Source: Liolophura sinensis (taxonomy: Eukaryota; Mollusca; Polyplacophora; Chitonida; Chitonidae). Taken from it: 64,000 nucleotides of DNA. The position numbers and the translations under genes are program-made. Shown piece by piece: positions 54,301 through 63,299 of the stretch. The stretch covers positions 90,043,836-90,107,835 of the forward strand of contig NC_088295.1 of NCBI RefSeq assembly GCF_032854445.1, written 5' to 3'. Position 1 is the stretch's first letter; each line of letters starts with the position of its first letter. Under the pieces are notes generated by a model. The model worked only from the letters and a program-made list of their open reading frames with translations. It ran no database searches and was not told where the DNA came from.

Positions 54301-57300
54301 ATGGAAAAAAAGTGAATCTTTAAAAACTGGGCAGTGTTCGTGTCTCTCCCCATCTGGTCACACTGGCGAGGTTCACTGAGGCGTGACAGAGTAGTGGACT
54401 TCTGCCACCGATCAACTACTGGTCAATCCCCTACTCCACAAAGAGAGTTTACTATTTAAAACAGCAGCCATCGCTAGGCATTATGGTATACAGTTTTGAA
54501 AAGGCGTCCGTAATTATTGAGCAGGAGCAGCATGGCAAAACCAGACACAGTTCACAGCAATACCACACCTTTTGGTTCTTTATCTCATAAAAAGTGTTGA
54601 TGCTATCACCTGATAAAGAGATATTACATTTAAGACAGTATACAACAATTAATCTGATTTAGAGCTGTACAGTGACAAATAGTTTCATGGGCAATAGTGG
54701 ATTGTTTTTGGCACAACCAGCATGTTATGGAATGTACACTGTAATTACAGTTATTAAGTGATATATTTAGAAGCAAGAGTGAACAGGATACGTACTGTAG
54801 ACATTGAGCTTTGTGACCTGCTCCATGAGAACTGGAGACGTATTGATGAGACAGACATATTCGTCTTCATCTTCCAGAGTTACATCACTGATGCTCAGGT
54901 TAAAGCCTGGTCCTGGGAGCAATGAGTAGCGCTTGTCTTCAACGATGCTTTGGCGGTTCACAAATAACTTTGGGCCATTCTTTCTTTCCCACATGACCGC
55001 TAATGAGCCTGTAAGAAACAAATGACACATGTCATTGGTCATATCTGTGCAACAAATGGAAATCTAACACTGGTAAATGATAATGAACATCAACATGTAC
55101 CAAACAGAATAATTAACACATAGTATCACTTATTTGGCTATGCACAGGTTTCACTTAAGCCAATAAACACAGGATGAATTAACATACTTGTAAAAGTGTA
55201 TATGTATGTACGAACAATAAAACCATGATCAGAAGTGAACCCCAAATGAAAGCGAACTTTCTCTCTCTCATATATACACTGGTATATCATACATACTTTC
55301 ATGTCCACAAAACTACCTGTTGGTGAAGCGGCACTGAACTGAATACAAGGCTATAGTCAGTATTTAAAATATAAATAAACTCAATCTAGACCAGAATGAT
55401 GGAGACTTCTAGGAATTCCTGAATCTATACATGTGTTAATGGTAAGAGCTTTCCAGAGCAACTGCTGCCATCATCAGATATATACACACAACAGCTCTCA
55501 TGGGCAGACCTTCATATGTATAGACTGGTACAACTCGTCCTGTGTTTATTGGTTTTAATGTCACCCTAACTGATACCAACAGAAAAGATCTCACAATGCA
55601 GGCACTAATACATGTACAATCTCTAATTTACACCTCCCTTTTATACCTTATTTTCTGCTACACATGCCAATATAAATGTGTTAATTTAAGTAAAAGGTTT
55701 ATAGAACAACCATGAGCATTACTTCACTCTGCATGGTTCTGGATGTTTTTACACCCAGAATGAACGCCTCATATACCTTATTTTCTGCTACACATGCCAA
55801 TATAAATGTGTTAATTTAAGTAAAAGGTTTATGGAACAACCATGAGCATTACTTCACTCTGCATGGTTCTGGATGTTTTTACACCCAGAATGAACGCCTC
55901 ATATACCTTATTTTCTGCTACACATGCTAATATAAATGTGTTAATTTAAGTAAAAGGTTTATGGAACAACCATGAGCATTACTTCACTCTGCATGGTTCT
56001 GGATGTTTTTACACCCAGAATGAACGCCTCATATACCTTATTTTCTGCTACACATGCTAATATAAATGTGTTAATTTAAGTAAAAGGTTTATGGAACAAC
56101 CATGAGCATTACTTCACTCTACATGGTTCTGGATGTTTTTACACCCAGAATGAACGTCTCATATACCTTATTTTCTGCTACACATGCCAACATAAATGTG
56201 TTAATTTAAGTAAAAGGTTTATGGAACAACCATGAGCATTACTTCACTCTGCATGGTTCTGGATGTTTTTACACCCAGACTGAATGTCTTATGATTTTGA
56301 CTGTGATTGTATTATGACAGGCTATAATACACACTTTATACTGCCTCCTCCAAGGAGTCGTTTAATCATAATAAAGCTGTTGGTACATGTATCAACAAAA
56401 TCAAGTAAAAAGTCCAACAGTAAACTGCATATTATATACAGATTCCCTTGCCAAATGAATTCATGTGAGCTGCACAGTGACAAACTCTTGTCTAGCTAGT
56501 TCAAAAGCTTTAACTGAAACTTCAGAAAGCAAAGAAAACAACTTGTCTCAAAATTGCTATGTGATTTTGTTTCACTTCTCCATTTACAACCTCAGATGAT
56601 GTCCTGTAACTCTTTCTCACCTTTGTTAGCCACCATACAGGGGAAGACCACTTTCTCTTTCTGGGCCACGTTCACTGTAGATCCATTAGTCAAAAATGAA
56701 GGCTCTGAAAACACAAAACACAAAATTGATGCCATCAACACAGAATTCTCTCTTGACTGGATCATCCCAGTTTGTACATCAGGACATGTTTTACTTTCAG
56801 GTTTTGGCAGGAAGTTACCACTCAGTGTTAAGTAAATCACAACACTTCTCCATCTACCCTATGCCTCATTATCACCTACATGTAGCTCATTCAAAACCAA
56901 TGGTCAAAATATTACTGTCATTAGGACCAGAGTCCACGGAGATCTACTGGTGCCCCTCGATATTAGTTGGACCTATTAAATGACTGGAGGAACATGTATG
57001 TGTCAAAGGTCTTCCAGTAACTTTCGGATGCCTGTGGGTTTCCCCGGGCTGTGAAGGTTCCCCTCACCAAAACGCTGGCCACTGTCATATACACAAAATA
57101 TTCTTGAGCACAGTGTAAAACTATGGTCAAATTTATCAAAAAATAAAAGACTGGAAAATGGTATCTACCTATTCTTTGATTTATCATAAGCTAAATGTAT
57201 AGCCTCCTGTAGAAGAGATATTTTGGATGATTATTTACTGATAACTTATACATGACGATGAAGGTACGATCACTAGTAATTGAGTTAATGTTGAAAGAAT

Positions 57301-60300
57301 CAAAGTCCAGTAGGACCAGCACTTGTTTAACATACACAGCTTCATAATGACCTGACCAAAATTCCACTGGCGTTGAACCAGTGTTAATATGGAGTTCTGA
57401 CCACACCCATGTACATACACTCCATGTTGTCATTATGAGTGGCAAACACTGTATTTAGTTGTGTATTGTCCAGAATATGGCCACCTTAGTGACATCCCTT
57501 ATTTGTGGTGAAAGTGTACATCAGGATCATTCACCTGGAACAATGTAACCTGGGCTCTAGGTAAACTGATGCACTTTCACTGTATATGTAAACCAGTTAT
57601 ATGTTAAAAAAAGGCTTATCAGCTGTGTGGAAAATACAATAAAGCAGAAGTTCCATCCCATAAAGCGATAATAACAACTGACAACGAGACGTTACCAACA
57701 GGAATGGAACATTTTAACACCATGTAGATGTACACCTACACAATCCAGATAAGCCCTGCCCACGTAAACACATTGAGAATTCAGAATGATGCATGCATTT
57801 CTAACTGTGGGGTCCACAAAAAGGGCATATAAAAAATTTGTTTAACAAAATTTACCTCCAAACTGACATCCAATGCAAAAATAATTTGATCCGCTGTTTG
57901 GATTACACCAGATTCTGACCGTCTTTTTTTTTTTTTAGTGAACTGCACAAATCCCAATACAGACACAGTGACATGCAACAGTATAGAATGACTAGGGCGC
58001 CATTGTCTGGTAATTCACGGTGATGTTAGTTGTTACAATAGTAACTTTTACATGTGTATATATGTTGAAGAAACAATATGAGCGACACACAATGCTCTAT
58101 ACACAACCACCTCTGACACCTGCTCGACAAGCTGGGATTAATCCAAATAAAGTGTAGGTCATCTCTCTCCAGCTATGGCTGGATATTAGCACAATAGGGT
58201 GTGATTGAGTCAGTGCACATTGTTAACTGCATCCCAGGATGAATACAAAAACAAGCAAAGTGTTATCACAAATACCATGACAAATATGACTTTGATAGAC
58301 ACCTTAAGATTTCGTGCCAGGCTTAGAACTGTGTTCCATGTGGTTTTCTTCGCATAACAGGAGAGAATTAAGTCATACTTCATGTCATTTCAATGTCTTT
58401 GCTTTATTTCTATGTAGTAAAGCTATTGTGACCACTATTGTAAAGTTGCTGTTCCAAATAGTTCATATCAACTGAATAGAGATCAATGTACATGGTGAAA
58501 CAACTGTCCAATCAAGTACAAATTACAGGATAAAAGGGATTCTATGTACAATGGCTCTATGAGGAGGATTAACTCTCGTACTCAATTGTACATACAAGTA
58601 TCTTCATTAATTATTGTTTTGTATCGTAATCACCTATGACAACAGCATTATGATTACCACTAGGTACACTCTGTATAAACAGAGTTACCTCAAACTTTCA
58701 GAGGAGAATTACAGAAGGTGGGATTTAGAGTCAGGGTTGAATACCTGACGTGTTGTGGTCAGGCACCTTAACTGGACCAAGAATAAAACATAACACAGTT
58801 GTTAATGTTACCAAATCTGAAGTGTTCTACAGTTGTTTCACGATTTGACTGCCAGATGAATAACCAATCCAACAACCACCATGATGGCCACAACACATAT
58901 GACCTATCCCGTCACAATACTTAGTACTGTCACTTTGTTTACCGGCACATGAATCGAGTTAAGTACATGTACATTCATATATTATAGGCTGCACTTATAG
59001 TTACTTCTGTTAGTGAGGAGTGTATTTTAAAAACAGAAAATAAATGAAAAAAAAATAAACATTATGACACAGTAGGCATTGAAACTGGATTTCAGGTAGT
59101 CTGGAATCAGATCAAAGTTAAAAAGAATTAAACACAAATGAAATCCATGTTATGCTCTAGCGATAACCTCAGCCATCACCAGGCCTTCATCGTTTTCGAG
59201 CAGGAATGTGACTGTCATACCCTTCCAGGCAACTAAGAGTGTGATTTGCACACCTACAATTTCACAATTCCCAGACTACTGATTATGTGAGGTGTGTGTT
59301 ACTAGCATGCCTTATTTGTTTGCTTCAGGAGTGTGACAGCATAAACAGTCTGTACTAGCACACCTAAAATTCCAACACCTGCATCATCACACAGCAAGTG
59401 CCTTCTGTATGGCAAACAACCAATGCAAAATGCAAATCCAGAAAAGTTCAAACATCACACATTTAATTAGTGTTTATTGAGCTTTTGAGTCAACCCTGGA
59501 TTCCCCTGGGCTCTGCTCAGTTTCCTGAGCCCACCATACTGCTGGCTGCCATCGTACGGAGGAAATATTCTTGAGTACGAAGTAGATGGCCAATCAGAGC
59601 CGATACAGAGAATTAGAATATCTAGCACACATTGACTGCATGGAGAGAGTTTCAGTCTCAGTGCTCTAGCTACTTCCTCACTCATTTCCTCTGCCATTAT
59701 GGGTCTGATCCTGACCTACAGTTACACTTTGTATACCAACAATAACCCCCTCCATGAACCCCCTCCCTGTATACTGGCCACTGAGTCTGCTGCACCTGAG
59801 ACCTTATGCTTTACTATGCTATTTACACAATATATCCCTCAAGTAAGCACACCTGTATTTTAGCTGAACAGCCATCCACAGGATCCTGGTGCCCTGTCCA
59901 CAGGGCTTTCTTTCATAAAGAGGGTACATGTATTGCCAGCAAAAAAAAAATACATGTAGGGGTACGGTGCAAATAATCAATACATCTTAACATTTGTGCA
60001 CATCTTGAAAGCGTCTACTGCAGAAACTTTGCTTCCTTGATGCAGGTATTCCCTTATTTGGACAGTAGAATTTAGCTAGATCAAATTCATGTCTATAGGA
60101 GTCGGGACATCCAGGGGCATGTTCATGAATGTTACATTAGGGCTAGAAATTAAAATAAGTCCCCTACCCCGTTGCGATTAAAAACAGCAGATACGTTAGC
60201 AAACTTAAAAAACTAGTGGCAGTCTTTGGCTAGTAAAAGTTTTGGTAGGTGTACATCTAGTTATAAACCAGTATCTGTTTTCCTAAACCAATAAATATTT

Positions 60301-63299
60301 CCGCTTCTTACTATTTTAAGTATACTGTATTTTTTTCTGAGGATGACTTTGTTCTTCATTCGATAGTGTTTGATGCTACAGTCCCCACAGTGTTCACCTG
60401 CAGGCGTCCCGCGTCCTGTCAAAGTCATACACAATACTAGGCTGACCTCGTATCTTGTCAAGGGAATAAATAGACATTATTAGAATTAACCTGGTAAGAA
60501 GGTATGAGGCTGTCAGGCTTCTGGCTTGCTGTTGGACAACTGCTTCTGAAACTGTACTGCACTGGTGAGACCTACGTTGGTCGTCAAAACGGTGCATTTT
60601 GCAAAGATCAAATTAAACTGAATTTCGCTATATGGAGGTTGAATTAAATATAAAAACAGGGGTTAGCATGCCAGCATGACGCAATGACACAGTCGCTCAA
60701 GTTCAAGTCCAGCTCATGTACCTTCCTCTCCTGTCATGCGTGGGAAGGTTTTCCAACAACCTGCTGGTTTGCCATCGTATAAGTGAAACAGTCTTCAGCA
60801 CTTCGTAAAACACCAATCAAATTATTTATAAAAAAGGTGGGGGATGATTTACAACAGGAGCATAGGCGTCAATATGACAATATGACAGGGAAGGCTGCTA
60901 ACTATCATTTCTAACACATAGGGGAGAAGGAACACTGTGGTGCTCAGTGTGGGTTGAAATTCTTCACTCCTAAAAAGTTAAACATAAACAACCACACCAA
61001 CTCTACCGTTGCCAGAATCGTCATTTGTTGCTGGTTCCAGTAATTCTGAATTAGCATTTTGTATCTCAGTCATAAGCTCCGTCACATAGGTCGCTGGCTC
61101 AATCATTTTGGCGGCCACCAGCCCACTCGGCAGTTTCCAGCAAGGTAGGAAAGTTTATTAAAACTCAATTCTGCTACTAACTTCTTGTTGTTGCCATAAT
61201 GAATAAGTATGATTGGCAAAAATTTGATATGGCTTCATTCAGTTTATTTTACATAACCAGCCCAGGTGGTCGTCAAACACAGCAGAGGATTTATCTTGGG
61301 TACACTTAAAATTGCATTGGACATAGGCGATCTGCAAAAAGTTATTTCAAATTACTTATATGATGTATTTGACTAAGTTCTACAACAGTCTTGTTATGCA
61401 CATGTAAATGTGCATTCCATCAACACTATATCTACACAGTCATAGGTATTCACTGAATTTGCAGAAACTGCTCCTAAAGCTTTCTGATCTTGTGCACAGT
61501 GTATCACCACTGTTATAATCCTCCACAACTCTTATTATGGCACTTTAATTGACCTGTTTTCACACTTAATGACTAACACAGGTCTTACCCTATCAGACTG
61601 ACTCAATGGCTCTAGGTCTGGGAGATCAGGCTAATGGAGAACACATGTACTTTGTTATCAGTCACGTTTTTACAACAGAGAGTTGTTCAAATGTTTTGTG
61701 GAGCAACCACAACTACTCCTGACCATGCCACTTTGTAGTTGAACCACAATGAAAAGTCGATATAACCTAGAGGGATCTACCACCTGCCTGTAGTCAAGAA
61801 TGACTATGAACCTCTATACTAATACACTGATATACAGTCATTCACTCCTTGTACAGACAGAAATCCCGTCTGCCACACTTGTTGATGTATACAAGCTCTG
61901 TGTACATGCTGCTAACATCAGAGATGGGGAGGTGCAAGATGCACAAGTAGACCAGAGATTCAGAGGTAGAATTAATGTACTCCATCCATCAGTAACCATG
62001 GCAACGTGTTTGATGAGGCATATGAACAGTGTCGGGATATAAACTATACCTCATCCTCCCAAAATAGTAACTCAGCAGTAAAAATATATACACTAGTACT
62101 GATCTATATTTAAACCTTTATTAGTGTTCCAGATATGTGTTCTAAAAACATCCCAGAATTACATAAATGGAACAGTGCAAAGATAAAATAAGCATTTTAC
62201 TGAAGTATACATTTCAGACATCCACATGTGTAAGTGTTCATTTTAAATGAATCATACAGTATCATGTGTATGATGGCACATAAATTAACATTCTTGCACC
62301 CATAGTGACAGTTGCTCAGAAACAGAATTAAGATACCGATAGAGAACATCATGTTTTGTACTAACTTCAATGCATGGTACAGCTCTACAGCTGTGGTACA
62401 TGTAGCATATATGCAACACCTAGCTACGAGCTAAACACAGAATTATACCACTTGCTGTTCCTTATTTTCTATGTGAAATAGTAAATAGTGACATGATTCA
62501 AACCTGTGACTGCCAATAATATATTTCATGGCGCCATGTACAAGTACCTGTGCTGTACATGTATGTGAGATGGGTAAACCCTGTTCAGATTCGAACCAAC
62601 GACCTTTGATGTACATGTACCACGAGACCGAAGTGAAATTCCCATTGCCCGGTTTGAAGATAGCCAGTACACTCTACTTGGTTCATTACATTCATTAAGT
62701 TAGTATCAAATTTTTTAAAACTTCAACTAGGATTACTACGATAGTTAAACAGAAATCTGTGCACATAAACTGATGCCAGTTATATACATGTTTAATTAAA
62801 TCTACAGCGCCACCGCAGATCCGCATGCCTTCTTCAAAGGCGCCAAGGCCTGTGGCATATTTTTCAGTCCACAGGCAAATTTACAGTTACAACCATGTTG
62901 TTTTTATTTTCAGTTCATTGATAGCATACTACATATAAATGCGTCCTAACGATTTACATGTATTCAAAACTGTTTCAAAAATTCATAGAAAACGGTGGAG
63001 TAAACTTTGTTCAGACATCTTCGTTTTCGAAAAGCTGGGTTCCAAGCATGAGGCTATTTTAAGATGGCACGCTTACTGATGGTAGTATTTACTATCAAGC
63101 GAAATCACATCCTACCAGAAGCTGGATGGCATTACAGAGTAGGTGCAAAGGCAAGAAAGGCTGCCTCAGTTTACTATGTCGGTGATAGAGATCTATAAAA
63201 CTTACGCAAACTTTCTTCCCCATAGCTCAGCAGGGGAAAGATGAAGAGGACGAGCACCGGGAAAATCACAACCTCCAGTTTGTTTCCAAAAACAAGCAT
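36257..63299 (-). CDS. Gene B: GPI-anchored three-Ig plus FN3 adhesion protein
   Basis: Eleven exons join in matching phase to 526 residues and a stop: 63299-63206, 56704-56621, 55008-54796, 52339-52221, 50643-50493, 49632-49339, 46711-46590, 42661-42457, 39081-38986, 37931-37851 and 36378-36257. A signal peptide (1 to about 26) precedes Ig1 (about 32-130; VVFPC, VMW, DEDEYVC), Ig2 (131-220; LNC, ITW, NGVYKC), Ig3 (221-318; LPC, ARW, LGNYTC) and one FN3 domain (319-427). Two proline/threonine-rich exons (428-486) follow, then a GPI-anchor signal with a small-residue site (NGAS) and a hydrophobic end. The three-Ig, FN3 and GPI layout matches the klingon/wrapper class of neural cell-adhesion proteins. 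Intron positions differ from gene K (here Ig3 is unsplit), so the two are old relatives, not a recent duplicate. Function in cell-cell recognition is inferred from family. Confidence 0.92.
36379..37850. other. Gene B intron 10
   Basis: AT-rich. ORFs on the minus strand at 36564-36770, 36920-37126 and 37256-37441 lack motifs and good splice sites. Confidence 0.55.
37851..37931 (-). CDS. Gene B exon 10: proline-rich linker, second copy
   Basis: Acceptor GCTGTGTACTGCAG, donor T|GTAAGC, phase 1 in and out. It encodes GHTPPPPTKAGPVTKILHYG and ends KGPSG. It resembles exon 9 in the first residues, the C-rich coding run and the acceptor, which points to exon duplication. Confidence 0.82.
37932..38985. 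other. Gene B intron 9
   Basis: About 1 kb without recognised repeat or exon. Confidence 0.6.
38986..39081 (-). CDS. Gene B exon 9: proline/threonine-rich linker, first copy
   Basis: Acceptor GCTGTACTTCAG, donor A|GTAAGC, phase 1 in and out. It encodes GGYTPPPPTTTTTVPSTSEM and ends YTPEGDDS. A Thr/Ser-rich mucin-like stalk is likely. It can be skipped without changing frame. Confidence 0.82.
39082..39819. other. Gene B intron 8, part next to exon 9
   Basis: No exon or repeat recognised. An ORF at 39414-39710 (+) is antisense to the gene and has no domain. Confidence 0.5.
39820..41278. repeat. 74-bp minisatellite array, about 20 copies
   Basis: The unit runs ATGATGGATGACAGAGTGAG, CATGCAAACAGGAGTATTGA, TGACAACACACGTAAGAGTA, CACAGGTCACTAGA. 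The middle copies are nearly identical; the edge copies (39820-40200) use the variant AAGACTGCTACA. As 74 is not a multiple of three, overlapping minus-strand ORFs of about 70 codons restart every unit. It lies in gene B intron 8. Confidence 0.97.
41279..42456. other. Gene B intron 8, remainder
   Basis: No repeat recognised. An ORF at 41596-41943 (+) has no domain I know. Confidence 0.5.
42457..42661 (-). CDS. Gene B exon 8: second part of FN3 domain
   Basis: Acceptor TTTGACCACAG, phase 0 in; donor G|GTATGT, phase 1 out. It contains LEELSPDTPYEAKVKAKN, the FN3 'L-pdT-Y-v-V-A-N' motif, and GWSDFSDPFIFETRE. Confidence 0.95.
42956..43747 (+). mobile_element. Internally deleted piggyBac-type transposon
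   Basis: Both ends carry TTAA, the piggyBac target duplication, next to near-matching inverted ends (TTAACTCATTCGCT at the left, TTAACTCATTTGCT as the complement of the right). Three near-palindromic 14-mers lie inside the left end: GCGGCTTAAGCCGC at 42977, GCAGCTCAAGCTGC at 43020 and GGGGCTTAAGCCGC at 43063. An ATG at 43273 opens an acidic stretch (MVDSSTDDDYECFMNKDI) with a stop at codon 19, then EDFDSDI, like a transposase N-terminus. The catalytic part is gone. It sits in gene B intron 7. Confidence 0.8.
43748..46589. other. Gene B intron 7, remainder
   Basis: No repeat array or exon recognised. A minus-strand ORF at 45234-45446 ends with a hydrophilic stretch loosely like the start of an FN3 domain, but its phase does not fit gene B. 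Confidence 0.5.
46590..46711 (-). CDS. Gene B exon 7: first part of FN3 domain
   Basis: Acceptor TGTATTTGCAG, phase 1 in; donor TTG|GTAAGA, phase 0 out. It encodes GLPQRPMIISDSHG, YYMRWNVVSYDEPLVYQMAI with the conserved FN3 Trp, and ends RL. Confidence 0.93.
46712..47760. other. Gene B intron 6, part next to exon 7
   Basis: Unassigned. The ORFs at 47021-47338 (-) and 46878-47066 (+) show no motif I recognise. A short TA-rich run lies at about 46820. Confidence 0.5.
47761..48352. repeat. 31-bp minisatellite, about 19 copies
   Basis: The unit TGCTAGGCCCCCAGGTTAAA plus GCATAGTGTCG (variants GTTGTG and CATAATGTCC) is repeated head to tail in gene B intron 6. It is more GC-rich than its surroundings. 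Confidence 0.96.
48353..48814. other. Gene B intron 6, no feature recognised
   Basis: Unique intron sequence between the 31-bp array and the full-length SINE. Confidence 0.5.
48815..49080 (+). mobile_element. Full-length tRNA-derived SINE
   Basis: The best copy in the window. The head carries an A-box-like GGCTCAGTTGGTTAGCGCG and a B-box-like GTTCAAGCCC (48896-48905). The body carries GTGGGAAGGTCTTCCAGCAA, TTTTCCCCGGGCACTGCCCG and CACCATAATGCTGGCCGCCG. It ends GCGTAAAACATCAATCAAAT and an AAATAAATAAAG tail. It is non-autonomous, sits in gene B intron 6 and is antisense to the gene. Confidence 0.92.
49339..49632 (-). CDS. Gene B exon 6: complete Ig3
   Basis: Acceptor GACTTTCTTGCAG, donor G|GTAAGC, phase 1 in and out. 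It encodes KAMVFNNKHTVVHTGRQHSA, LPCMYDGNPRAEARWYKGAK and TDEDLGNYTCVVNNSLGTVN. A whole Ig domain sits in one phase 1-1 exon. NYT and NAS glycosylation sites are present. Confidence 0.95.
49633..50157. other. Gene B intron 5, first part
   Basis: No repeat or exon recognised. Confidence 0.55.
50158..50350 (+). mobile_element. SINE copy
   Basis: A degenerate tRNA-like head (GAGGTGGTTAACATGCCAGC, ACAATGACTCAGGGGTCTCT) is followed by CCAGCTCATGCTGGCTTCCT, GGGAAGGTCTACCAGCAACC and CCATAATGCTGAG. The 3' end is lost. It lies in gene B intron 5. Confidence 0.85.
50493..50643 (-). CDS. Gene B exon 5: second half of Ig2
   Basis: Acceptor GTCTTGTTGTAG, phase 0 in; donor T|GTGAGT, phase 1 out. It encodes GGQLPTGDASFRGETLKLIN, RKHNGVYKCTASNSLSEPVS with the core Cys, and ends INLNIE. 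Confidence 0.95.
50644..52130. other. Gene B intron 4, main part
   Basis: About 1.5 kb without a recognised exon or array. Several open frames on both strands have no domain. Confidence 0.55.
52131..52205 (+). mobile_element. SINE remnant next to an exon 4 splice donor
   Basis: CTGGGAAGGTCCAGCAGCAA, CTGATGGTCACCAATCAATT and GAATAAATACAATAAA match parts of the SINE body and tail with the middle deleted. It ends about 15 bases from the exon 4 donor at 52220. Confidence 0.55.
52221..52339 (-). CDS. Gene B exon 4: first half of Ig2
   Basis: Acceptor TTCTGTTTAACAG, phase 1 in; donor GAG|GTACTT, phase 0 out. It encodes PPTIVRNSPERIEADLNQN, ITLNCSASGRPKPTITWTKE with the core Cys and Trp. Confidence 0.95.
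52340..54795. other. Gene B intron 3
   Basis: About 2.5 kb. The ORFs at 53821-54111 (-) and 53969-54181 (+) overlap on opposite strands and show no known domain. No tandem array is seen. Confidence 0.55.
54796..55008 (-). CDS. Gene B exon 3: most of Ig1
   Basis: Acceptor TTTGTTTCTTACAG, phase 1 in; donor A|GTACGT, phase 1 out. It encodes SLAVMWERKNGPKLFVNRQS, FNLSISDVTLEDEDEYVCLI with the second core Cys, and ends TKLNVY. Confidence 0.95.
55009..55640. other. Gene B intron 2, part next to exon 3
   Basis: No exon or repeat recognised. Confidence 0.55.
55641..56283. repeat. 130-bp tandem repeat, 5 copies
   Basis: A 130-bp unit starts at 55641, 55771, 55901, 56031 and 56161 (marker TACCTTATTTTCTGCTACAC). 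Copies differ at only a few bases (for example CCAATATAAA/CTAATATAAA). It lies in gene B intron 2. Confidence 0.97.
56284..56620. other. Gene B intron 2, part next to exon 2
   Basis: No feature recognised. The ORF at 56284-56499 (+) is antisense and has no domain. Confidence 0.5.
56621..56704 (-). CDS. Gene B exon 2: start of Ig1
   Basis: Acceptor TTTTGTGTTTTCAG, donor G|GTGAGA, phase 1 in and out. It encodes PSFLTNGSTVNVAQKEKVVF, PCMVANK with the first core Cys. The junction from exon 1 reads EESL-Q-PSFL. Confidence 0.92.
57003..57150 (+). mobile_element. SINE fragment
   Basis: AAGGTCTTCCAGTAACTTTC, GTGGGTTTCCCCGGGCTG, AACGCTGGCCACTGTCATAT and TTCTTGAGCACAGTGTAAAA match the SINE body. The head is absent. 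Gene B intron 1. Confidence 0.8.
57191..57445 (-). other. Unassigned protein-like ORF in gene B intron 1
   Basis: An 84-codon open frame reads WSELHINTGSTPVEFW, then YEAVYVKQVLVLLDFDSF, SDRTFIVMYKLS. The composition is balanced and protein-like, but I cannot assign a family. A possible donor TCA|GTAAAT lies at the end. It could be a transposon fragment, an unrecognised exon or chance. Confidence 0.3.
57446..59490. other. Gene B intron 1, no feature recognised
   Basis: Scanned on both strands without finding Ig, FN3 or repeat arrays. Confidence 0.5.
59491..59600 (+). mobile_element. SINE fragment
   Basis: GGATTCCCCTGGGCTCTGCT, CCCACCATACTGCTGGCTGC, CATCGTACGGAGGAAATATT and CTTGAGTACGAAG match the SINE 3' body. 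Confidence 0.75.
59601..60660. other. Gene B intron 1, no feature recognised
   Basis: No exon or repeat seen. Confidence 0.5.
60661..60835 (+). mobile_element. SINE copy with partial tRNA-like head
   Basis: GGTTAGCATGCCAGCATGAC and a B-box-like GTTCAAGTCC (60701-60710) are followed by CGTGGGAAGGTTTTCCAACA, CATCGTATAAGTGAAACAGT and CGTAAAACACCAATCAAATT. Confidence 0.85.
60836..62560. other. Gene B intron 1, no feature recognised
   Basis: No exon or array. An ORF at 61800-62042 (+) is antisense to the gene and lacks a domain. Confidence 0.5.
62565..62660 (-). mobile_element. Possible tRNA-like SINE head
   Basis: On the minus strand GGTCGTTGGTTCGAATCTGA looks like a tRNA T-arm and B box, preceded by CACTTCGGTCTCGTGG. 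It does not fold as a complete tRNA by eye, so an old SINE head is more likely. Confidence 0.35.
63206..63299 (-). CDS. Gene B exon 1: start codon and signal peptide
   Basis: MLVFGNKLEVVIFPVLVLFI followed by FPLLSYGEESL gives a clear hydrophobic core with likely cleavage after SYG. Donor C|GTAAGT, phase 1 out. The phase 1 exit after the signal peptide matches exon 2. Confidence 0.9.

Noticed and set aside
62565-62660. tRNA gene
   Set aside because: Only a T-arm/B-box-like segment is seen. No complete cloverleaf could be folded by eye.
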